64,000 nt of DNA from NCBI GenBank assembly GCA_024279915.1, contig JAJRRB010000025.1:62001-126000 (forward strand), written 5' to 3'. The notes under the pieces are model-generated. The model saw nothing but the letters and a program-made list of their open reading frames with translations, searched no databases and was not told where the DNA came from. Both the position numbers and the translations under genes were made by a program. This document shows positions 36,507 through 43,568 of the stretch, one piece after another; within the stretch, counting starts at the first letter, position 1, and each line of letters opens with the position of its first letter. The stretch comes from Deltaproteobacteria bacterium. GTDB taxonomy: Bacteria > Desulfobacterota > Desulfuromonadia > Desulfuromonadales > BM103.

Positions 36507-37409
36507 ATGACTGCAGAACAACGTCAAAATCGTATAATAACAGGATTTATCCTGCTCTCGCTGCTCCTGCACCTGCTCCTGCTGCTGGTACCGAAGCATA
36601 AGCTGTTTCCGGCTGTTGACACTCCAGAGCCGGTCTATGTAGAGGTACGCCCACCGCAAACACGTGAACGTGAGCTCGACCTGCCAATCCGAAAAGAGCT
36701 CGAAAAACCACGTGAGACACCAGCTAAACGCCTGGCGGAGAAGGATCAGGTGGTGGAAAAAGAGATGGCACCGGAAGGCAAGGATACCGAAGATCGCGAG
36801 CAGATGGTCCGTGCTCCTGAGCCAGCCCGTAAACCACCGCCACCTCAACCAAAACCCCGTAAGGAAGCTGCGCCGGAGAAAATCGAACCAGCGCCACCAG
36901 CACCGGTAACTCCAGAGGGATGGCAGACCAAGCCAAAGGAGGGACCATCACCTCAGCTGCCAGACTTGCAAACCCTCACTCAGATTTCACCAGACACACT
37001 GGCGCAAATCAGTAGTGACGCACGACGTAAATACCGTGCTGACATTGCCAGAGGCGACACCGTCTGGATGGACTCTCAGCAAGATTTGCTGATCTCATTC
37101 ATGCGTCGTTTCCGTACCAATATTTACAATGTCTGGAACTATCCGAGTTACGCGACTCAACGGAATCAACAGGGAACGAGCCTGGTGCGCATTACCGTCG
37201 ATCGCAAAGGTAATATTTCCGATGTCCAGCTACTGGACAGTTCCGGCCACCGTACTCTTGACGAAGAGACTATACGAGCGATTCGTAAAGGAGCAACTTA
37301 CGGGCCATTGCCGCGCTCTTATCCCCATGAAGACTTGAAGATCATGGCTTTCTTCCAGTACACCCTCAGTGGACAATCAACCCGGCGACGTCCCGGAAGT
37401 ATTTATTAG
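36507..37409 (+). CDS. TonB-family protein
   Basis: Start chosen at ATG 36507 (MTAEQRQNRIITG), because the upstream codons in the track ORF lie in a repeat. The 300-aa protein has one N-terminal membrane helix (FILLSLLLHLLLLLVP), a long Pro/Lys/Glu-rich periplasmic arm (about residues 45-165) and a C-terminal TonB domain (about residues 205-295; GTSLVRITVDRKGNISDVQL). It would transmit energy to, or cross-link with, outer-membrane receptors. No ExbB/ExbD or receptor genes are near. A weak 5-bp AGGGC/GCCCT hairpin follows the stop. Confidence 0.85.
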   Translation: MTAEQRQNRIITGFILLSLLLHLLLLLVPKHKLFPAVDTPEPVYVEVRPPQTRERELDLPIRKELEKPRETPAKRLAEKDQVVEKEMAPEGKDTEDREQMVRAPEPARKPPPPQPKPRKEAAPEKIEPAPPAPVTPEGWQTKPKEGPSPQLPDLQTLTQISPDTLAQISSDARRKYRADIARGDTVWMDSQQDLLISFMRRFRTNIYNVWNYPSYATQRNQQGTSLVRITVDRKGNISDVQLLDSSGHRTLDEETIRAIRKGATYGPLPRSYPHEDLKIMAFFQYTLSGQSTRRRPGSIY

Positions 37410-37458
37410 GGCAAAAAGGCCCTCTTTGAGTTGCAGAATCAGAGGAGTATAGTTAAAC

Positions 37459-38343
37459 GTGGCACAAACCGAGACAACCACCCAGACGCAGTTTCCACTC
37501 GTCAAACTACTGATCGGCTCCGTCTGTATCAGTTTCTCACCCATCTTCATCAAACTTGCAGCAATCTCACCAGACAGTGCTGGCTTTTACCGAATGCTCT
37601 TTGCAGGTATTTCGCTGCTGATGCTGATGTTGCTACAGAGGAAAACTCTTAAGATGGCGCGAAGTGCCCAGTTGCTGCTCTGCTGCTGCGGTATTCTTCT
37701 GGCTGTGGATTTTATGTGCTGGCATCGCAGTATCGATCTGGTTGGCCCCGGACTTTCCACACTACTGGCCAACTTCCAGGTTTTCTTTACAGCATTTTTA
37801 TCCTGGCTGATCTTCAAACAACGGATTTCCAAGCTATTCATGTTCGCCGTTGTCATGGCTCTATGCGGTCTGTTTTTTATCACTGGAGTGGACTGGAAGA
37901 GTCTTGAACAAGGCTACAAACTTGGAGTTTTTCTGGGTCTGCTGGCGGGTATATTCTACTCTGGCTACATCCTGTTGCTAAAGTCCTCAATGAATGACAG
38001 TTCTGTGAACAGCGTTCCAGCCATGCTGATAATCTCGATTCCCAGCACATTGCTACTCGCAGCGGTCACCCCGATCAACGGCGCGACCTTTGCCATTCCC
38101 AACAGCGGTTCGCTCCTGGCTCTGCTCGGCGTCGGAGTCATTAGCACGACCATAGGCTGGACGTTGATTTCATCGGCAATCAAACATATTCAGGCGACTG
38201 TTGCCGGGCTGGTTCTGCTGCTCCAACCAACACTCGCCCTGATCTGGGACGTCTTGCTTTTCGACAGACCAACCGGAGGGTTGGAAGTCTTTGGCATCCT
38301 GCTGATTCTCTCAGCCATCTATATTGGTTCGTATCGGAAATAA
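37459..38343 (+). CDS. DMT-superfamily permease (EamA)
   Basis: This 294-aa protein has ten hydrophobic helices in two EamA repeats (CISFSPIFIKLAAISPDSAGFYRM in the first, TIGWTLISSAIKHIQATVAGL in the second). It starts at GTG 37459 with AGAGGAG upstream. It is an inner-membrane transporter of metabolites or amino acids with no predictable substrate. It could be cotranscribed with the TonB-like gene 49 nt upstream. Confidence 0.85.
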   Translation: MAQTETTTQTQFPLVKLLIGSVCISFSPIFIKLAAISPDSAGFYRMLFAGISLLMLMLLQRKTLKMARSAQLLLCCCGILLAVDFMCWHRSIDLVGPGLSTLLANFQVFFTAFLSWLIFKQRISKLFMFAVVMALCGLFFITGVDWKSLEQGYKLGVFLGLLAGIFYSGYILLLKSSMNDSSVNSVPAMLIISIPSTLLLAAVTPINGATFAIPNSGSLLALLGVGVISTTIGWTLISSAIKHIQATVAGLVLLLQPTLALIWDVLLFDRPTGGLEVFGILLILSAIYIGSYRK

Positions 38344-38522
38344 AGCGAAGAGAAGTTCTCCAAAAGAAATAAAGGAAGCTGTAAAGAGTTGCTGTTACTC
38401 TGTCATAGATGTTTTCATGGCGTTTACGCCTCACCTGCCCCCATTATACTGAAAGATCGACCTCTCCACGTTGTTGCAAAAAACTTACTGATTCAAACTT
38501 TGTAGTGTTGTATAATTACCGG

Positions 38523-38717
38523 ATGAAAAAGTCATTACTAGCAACAAATCACCATCTGAAAGACCCTACAACACGGAAAGGTGCAATGGTCCGTAATGTT
38601 GATAGCTCCTCCGCAGTTGAAGGCATTTGGGTTACACGCGACTCCGCTTCGGGGCGTTTTGTCACAACCAAGCCCGCCTCCCTACCAGCCAAACCAATCA
38701 AGAAGACGTCTCGATAA
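38523..38717 (+). CDS. Small SSAVEG-motif protein, candidate Fic-associated antitoxin
   Basis: This 64-aa protein starts MKKSLLATNHHLKDPTTRKG and contains SSAVEGIWV. SxxxEG matches the inhibitory-helix motif (S/T)xxxE(G/N) of Fic antitoxins. The C-terminal half is Lys/Thr/Pro-rich. A TATAAT box at 38511-38516 leaves only six bases before the ATG, so the mRNA would be leaderless. Its last 20 nt overlap the 3' end of the convergent fic gene. Known class I Fic antitoxins are encoded upstream in the same direction, so this arrangement is unusual and the function is an inference. The N-terminal pattern also occurs in small proteins of unknown role. Confidence 0.6.
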   Translation: MKKSLLATNHHLKDPTTRKGAMVRNVDSSSAVEGIWVTRDSASGRFVTTKPASLPAKPIKKTSR

Positions 38718-39333
38718 CATCGACAAACAGTTGCGTCATCGGCGCATAATCCCTAACCATCCCCATACGAACTGCAGCAAAATATTCCTCTTTTCGTTCG
38801 CCAGCCAACTCGCGGTAATCGAGCGGTGGTAATCCTGCCTGCAACGCCATCAATGTGGCAACCAAACGTCCTAACCGTCCATTTCCTTCACGAAAAGGGT
38901 GAATTAGCATCAACTCCACATGGACCTCTGCCAAGGCACCAGCAATTCCATTACTATCTGTAAACCGACAGGGGGTATAGCAGGCCAACTGTTTCCGTTC
39001 AAATTCCGACATCAGATTTGGGATTGTGCGAGCCATGGCAAAGCTGAAACCATCCTTACTGATATTCACCTGACGTTCTTTTCCGGCCCATGAGTAGATC
39101 GATTCGAGCCATTGTCGATGCATACCGTAGATATCTTGCACAGTAAATGTCTGCTCCTGCCCAACCTCCCCCAACAAATGTTCACTTACCCGCAACAGCT
39201 CATCAGTTTCAACCGTTGCCATCTCTTCAGGCGAAATAATCCCGCGCAGATTTCTCAGAACTTTTCCGTCTGAGCCCGGTTCAAACTGATCTTCAGGCAG
39301 ACCAGATGTATCGTATCGACTCGCTGACATCAT
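38698..39333 (-). CDS. Fic-domain AMP-transferase
   Basis: Start chosen at ATG 39333 (MMSASRYDTSG), with GGAG 5 nt upstream. The 211-aa protein carries the full Fic active-site motif HPFREGNGRLGR, and the flap region upstream (SWAGKERQVNISKDG) is typical. Fic proteins transfer AMP or similar groups to target proteins. No internal SxxxE(G/N) inhibitory motif is evident, so a separate inhibitor would be expected, and the convergent small ORF carries one. It borders the restriction island. Confidence 0.9.
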   Translation of the reverse strand: MMSASRYDTSGLPEDQFEPGSDGKVLRNLRGIISPEEMATVETDELLRVSEHLLGEVGQEQTFTVQDIYGMHRQWLESIYSWAGKERQVNISKDGFSFAMARTIPNLMSEFERKQLACYTPCRFTDSNGIAGALAEVHVELMLIHPFREGNGRLGRLVATLMALQAGLPPLDYRELAGERKEEYFAAVRMGMVRDYAPMTQLFVDVIETSS

Positions 39334-39437
39334 ACTTTCTCCTGTAGCAAACATCGAGAACCGCTACATTCACCAACCTACTACCTCTTGATTTTTGTCT
39401 CATCGGAAAAATATTTATGTACTAGAGATCCCTGCAC

Positions 39438-39659
39438 TCAACCCCCAAAAAGGTTAACCCCGACACCTTGGCTCATCACTATGGACGTTCCACTAGCAAT
39501 GTCCAATGTCAAGGGCTGAATCAGTTCAATAATTAAGTTGGGTATCCCCCTAGCTACAACTGGGTCGGTAGCTGGATCGGTATCGTTGATGCTGGACAAA
39601 ACAATGGCGAACATAAACTCAACAAATGGAGTGCTGGCAAACCGACCAGTAACATCAAC
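39438..39659 (-). other. Open frame in phase with the Mrr-like gene, after its stop
   Basis: After the Mrr-like TGA (39660-39662) the same frame stays open for 73 codons to a TGA at 39438. It reads a mildly hydrophobic sequence (LIIELIQPLTLDIASGTS) with an internal ATG at 39614 and no Shine-Dalgarno. I recognise no family. It may be a remnant of a longer gene, or chance. Apart from this, I see nothing clear in the 305-nt gap (39334-39659). Confidence 0.25.
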
Positions 39660-40826
39660 TCAATCCTCGACTATTTCGTCTTCAGTGAAATACCCCTCAT
39701 CAACATGAATCAACGTTTCTTTCTGCTCTTTGATGCCGATTCTATTTTCTATCAACAGGTCAATCAGCTTGTCACCATCAATCAAACTGATCGGCGCAGC
39801 GCCTTGATGGACTGCGACATCTTTGCAGCCCTTACTGAACTTCCCCAATGTAATCAAAGTTCCACGAATAGCGCCGTGTAGCGGTAGCACCCCACGCAAT
39901 TGATCGAGAATCGGACGACCGATACTCCCCTGATGCCTTTTCACCTGAACAACTTCTTGGACGGTCGTGATACCGAACTGCGCCGTCGCGATCACATCAA
40001 CACCTTTATCACCGCTGGCTTTGGTGACTTCGACATCCTGATATTCCATGGCTTCCAACAATTCTTTCACCAGATGCTCAAAGCGGTAGGGGTTCATGAC
40101 GCTGAGTTGGTCACGCAGAGCCTGGCGCTGGGCATTGTTAAATTCATTCACCACCCGCAACACTTCTTGCTTGGGATCATTGACGAACTGAGAAAAACCG
40201 GAAGCGTATTCGCGCCCTTTAGCGGTGATGGTATAGCTGTTCCCTTCTCGGGAGACAAAGCCGCGATCAATCACATCCATCATTCGTCGACGCAGGGTAT
40301 CTTTGATCGTTGAAGAGGTACCGAATTTGGAATTGTCTTTGAGGAAGCTACCCCATTCTTCGAGCAGATCAGAACGTTTAGCGGTGGTTTTGGGCGCGAG
40401 GATGCCGAGCAGTTGTGGGATGCCTTCAACTTCATCGATCTCCCGTGTGACTTCAAGGTCATCAGCTAAAAAGGCCCGCCCTCGTGGGGTCATTTGATAT
40501 TGCCCAGAGGGGTCTTCGGTGAGCAGGTTGTAGGCATTGATAAAGAGGTATGAGCCATAGGTATGGCGGGGATTGACCTTCCCTTTGCTTTTCTGCCAGA
40601 CCGAGGCGGCCAAGGTGGCGAAATCGCCTTTGAGTCGCTCGGGTATCCAGGTGTCGGGGTCGGTCCAATCGACGGGGTTTTGCGGGGTGCCGGTCTGTTC
40701 GATGATGGCTTTGATCATGCCGTTGACAGTTGAGCGTGGGATGCCATTCCAGGTATTGACGAGTTCTTTAACCTCTCGATAAAGAGGAAATAGTGGCATA
40801 CGAACGATGTATTTTTTTTCACTCAT
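39660..40826 (-). CDS. Mrr-like restriction endonuclease
   Basis: Start chosen at ATG 40826 (MSEKKYIVRMPLF), after GGAGG. The 388-aa protein has an N-terminal winged-helix region typical of Mrr_N (about residues 1-90 and 135-215) and a C-terminal Mrr_cat domain (about residues 235-350). That domain reads FEHLVKELLEAMEYQDVEVTKASGDKGVDVIA and VVQVKRH, a PD-(D/E)xK pattern with D and QxK. It likely cleaves modified or foreign DNA. It is the last gene of the hsdR-hsdMS-HEPN-mrr run, so it may back up the type I system. Confidence 0.85.
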   Translation of the reverse strand: MSEKKYIVRMPLFPLYREVKELVNTWNGIPRSTVNGMIKAIIEQTGTPQNPVDWTDPDTWIPERLKGDFATLAASVWQKSKGKVNPRHTYGSYLFINAYNLLTEDPSGQYQMTPRGRAFLADDLEVTREIDEVEGIPQLLGILAPKTTAKRSDLLEEWGSFLKDNSKFGTSSTIKDTLRRRMMDVIDRGFVSREGNSYTITAKGREYASGFSQFVNDPKQEVLRVVNEFNNAQRQALRDQLSVMNPYRFEHLVKELLEAMEYQDVEVTKASGDKGVDVIATAQFGITTVQEVVQVKRHQGSIGRPILDQLRGVLPLHGAIRGTLITLGKFSKGCKDVAVHQGAAPISLIDGDKLIDLLIENRIGIKEQKETLIHVDEGYFTEDEIVED

Positions 40827-40879
40827 GAGACCTCCGAACATTTGCACCTCAAGGTGCCTGCCCCTATACCGCGTTTAAA

Positions 40880-41608
40880 TTAGCTTTCTTCTTGATACTC
40901 AGCGACAAAAGCATCAAACAGTTCCACAATTGCATCAAAATGGGGGTGATCGTTTAACTGATTAATATTGAACGCTAAACACATATCAATATCTTTATGC
41001 GAAAAGAAATTTTCTTGAATTAACCACTCACGAATCTGATCTGAGGTGTCGGTATATTCCCGTTCCTCAGGATCATACCCTTCGGTCAAAAAGGTTGTAA
41101 AGCAAGAGTGTATAACCTTCTTCATATGGTCCTGAATTGTCTCGATTTGAGTTAGGACCTCTGATATTTGATCATCAGCACTTTCTTGATTGTTGAAGAA
41201 GATGTTTCCGTTTGAATGGGCAATGTCGTTTCGTTGCTTTACCAATTTGGCAAATTGTCCAATATGTCCATTTTCACAGCCAATCAGCTTAAGGAAACGG
41301 AAGATACGGCTTTCATTGATCGTCCAAAACAAGAAAGGAGTGCTGGCATCAAGCAATCTCTTTTCATCCTCTTTACTAAAACCGACGAGGGCTTTTTGGA
41401 AGTCATCAGGGCGAGTACGCTTAATTTGCCAGACAGAGAAATAGACAAAACTCATATAGAGCATGTGAAAAGGGAGCAGCGCAAACTGATACTTTTCGTT
41501 TTGGTAATTACATTCAAAAGAGTCCCACAAAAAGACAATGTACTCTTGTTCTTTTTCGTTCTCAAATGATTGAGGAAGATATTCGATAATTTGCAGAGCT
41601 TCGTCCAT
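40880..41608 (-). CDS. HEPN-like protein in the restriction operon
   Basis: This 242-aa all-helical, AT-rich protein contains KQRNDIAHSNG at about residue 128, fitting the Rx4-6H active-site motif (R-N-D-I-A-H) of HEPN RNases. The rest is acidic with no other motif I recognise. It lies 5 nt after hsdMS and 53 nt before mrr in one operon. It may be an RNase acting on phage or host RNA, like other HEPN proteins in type I loci; the function is inferred. Confidence 0.6.
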   Translation of the reverse strand: MDEALQIIEYLPQSFENEKEQEYIVFLWDSFECNYQNEKYQFALLPFHMLYMSFVYFSVWQIKRTRPDDFQKALVGFSKEDEKRLLDASTPFLFWTINESRIFRFLKLIGCENGHIGQFAKLVKQRNDIAHSNGNIFFNNQESADDQISEVLTQIETIQDHMKKVIHSCFTTFLTEGYDPEEREYTDTSDQIREWLIQENFFSHKDIDMCLAFNINQLNDHPHFDAIVELFDAFVAEYQEES

Positions 41609-41613
41609 CCCCC

Positions 41614-43545
41614 CTACCCCTCACCCCACACACGATCAATGGTCGTTTTGATTTTTTCTTCTTGTTCAACTATTTCTGCTTTCAATTTATCAATTTTTCT
41701 CTGATGGCCTTCAATCTCCGCGACGATCTCTTTTTGAACATCAAGCGGCGGCAGGGGGAACTTTACTTTTTTGAGCACATTTCCGTTGAACTGTGGCTGA
41801 CCTCCGCCAGTCACAAGAGCATTGGCTTGCGCCCAGTAATGGGGAGTCTGAGCAAATGCCCAGTAAAACTCAGGTAACACTCTATCTAATGGGAACTTCA
41901 ACCTAATCAAGAAAGAAGCAAATACAGCGATATACTCCTCCTTAAAAATCATTGTCTTGCCAAACGTCGCGCCTGTTCGTGCAACAAGAACATCACCCTT
42001 TTTCAGCAAATATTTTTCGGAATCACTGCTTAAGTTGATATATTTAGAGCCTTTTTTTCGCAGCTTTCCATTTAGATCAATATCGGTAATTCTTACAAAC
42101 CTTGCATCACCACTATCTTGTGCCTTCTCGGTAAAACCGTACTCAGGTTTGCAAATATCCCCCAACGCAACCATCTCATACTCAGTCAACCGAGCGACAC
42201 TATCCCGATACCGCTCCCCTCCTAGGCTAAACTCCCCATCCTTAGCAATCCGCTCTCGCTTCACCGCCAGCAGACCACCCCCATCAGCACCCGCAAAAAC
42301 GACACCACTACGAACAGCATCAAACCACCCCCGCAGATTCCGCGCCGCCTCAGGCAAATCATTCAAAGCAATCGGACGCCGCTGTGCCCCCAACCCAAAC
42401 CCATCATTCTCAACCTTGACGAACAAAATCTCATCACACTTCTTCGCTACCTGCTTATCAAAAAACAGAATCGATGTCTTCACCCCCGAATAAGGATTAA
42501 ACACCCCTGCAGGGAGTGAAACCACCGCTGCAAGGTAGTTTTCAACCAACATCTTGCGCAACTGCTTGTACGCCGTACCCGACTGAAAGATGACCCCCTC
42601 AGGGACAATAATCGCCGCCCTCCCCGTGGGCGAAAGATGCTCCGCCATATAATCGACAAACAATACCTCGCTACGCTTCGACTGCACCGAAAAACGCTTG
42701 TGCGGCTTAATGCCCCCCTTCGGCGACATAAATGGCGGGTTGGCCAGAATCACATCGGCGTATTCGTTCCAGCGTTCATCGCTGGTGAGGGTGTCGTACT
42801 CATAGATATGCGGATCGGTAAAGCCGTGCAGATAGAGATTGACCAGGGAGAGCCGCACCATATCGGGCGAAATATCGTAGCCGCACACGTTCTTGATCAA
42901 CACCTTGCGCTCATCGGGAGTCAACTGATCGCCGGGTTTCTCCTTGCCGTTGGCCTTTTGAATATGCTTCCAGGCCGAAATCAAAAAACCGGCAGTTCCA
43001 CAGGCAGGGTCAAGAATCGTCTCGTTTTTTTTCGGGTCGATCACCTCAACCATAAAATCAATAATATGACGTGGAGTGCGAAACTGCCCGGCATCGCCCT
43101 GACTGCCAAGGACCGAAAGCAGATACTCGAAAGCATCACCGAGGTTTTCCGAATGATCGTAGGTAAAGTGATTGATCTCCTTCAAAAAGGCGCGCAACGT
43201 CTCTGGGTCGCGGTACGGCAGGTAGGCATTTTTGAAGATATCGCGAAACAGTTCCGGGATACCGGGGTTAGCAGTCATGGTCTGGATCGCTTCACTGTAG
43301 AGGGCCAGCATGTCGTGACCGCCGGTACCGGGAGCCATCAGATTGGCCCAGCTGTACTTTTCAAATTCGCCAGCAAAGAAGGTTCGTTCGCCACCCAGTT
43401 CGGCGGCCTGGATATCCATGTCATCCATAAACTTATAGATCAGCGCAATGGTGATCTGTTCGACCTGCGACTTGGGATCGGGGACTTTACCAACGAGAAT
43501 ATCGCGACAGCTGTCGATGCGGCGTTTTGTTTCTGTATCGAGCAT
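41614..43545 (-). CDS. Fused type I methyltransferase-specificity protein (HsdM-HsdS half)
   Basis: This 643-aa protein has the HsdM N-terminal helical domain (about residues 1-140), the N6-adenine methyltransferase fold with SAM motif LDPACGTAGFL and catalytic motif NPPF (residues ~150-430), and from about residue 445 a single target-recognition domain (MVALGDICKPEYGF ... FNGNVLKKVKFPLPPLDVQKEI) ending in a coiled coil. Normal HsdS has two such domains; one suggests a dimer recognising a palindromic bipartite site. It follows hsdR by 23 nt. It is adjacent to HEPN and mrr genes on the same strand. Confidence 0.9.
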   Translation of the reverse strand: MLDTETKRRIDSCRDILVGKVPDPKSQVEQITIALIYKFMDDMDIQAAELGGERTFFAGEFEKYSWANLMAPGTGGHDMLALYSEAIQTMTANPGIPELFRDIFKNAYLPYRDPETLRAFLKEINHFTYDHSENLGDAFEYLLSVLGSQGDAGQFRTPRHIIDFMVEVIDPKKNETILDPACGTAGFLISAWKHIQKANGKEKPGDQLTPDERKVLIKNVCGYDISPDMVRLSLVNLYLHGFTDPHIYEYDTLTSDERWNEYADVILANPPFMSPKGGIKPHKRFSVQSKRSEVLFVDYMAEHLSPTGRAAIIVPEGVIFQSGTAYKQLRKMLVENYLAAVVSLPAGVFNPYSGVKTSILFFDKQVAKKCDEILFVKVENDGFGLGAQRRPIALNDLPEAARNLRGWFDAVRSGVVFAGADGGGLLAVKRERIAKDGEFSLGGERYRDSVARLTEYEMVALGDICKPEYGFTEKAQDSGDARFVRITDIDLNGKLRKKGSKYINLSSDSEKYLLKKGDVLVARTGATFGKTMIFKEEYIAVFASFLIRLKFPLDRVLPEFYWAFAQTPHYWAQANALVTGGGQPQFNGNVLKKVKFPLPPLDVQKEIVAEIEGHQRKIDKLKAEIVEQEEKIKTTIDRVWGEG

Positions 43546-43568
43546 TAGTGTTTAATGACCTTGGCTGG

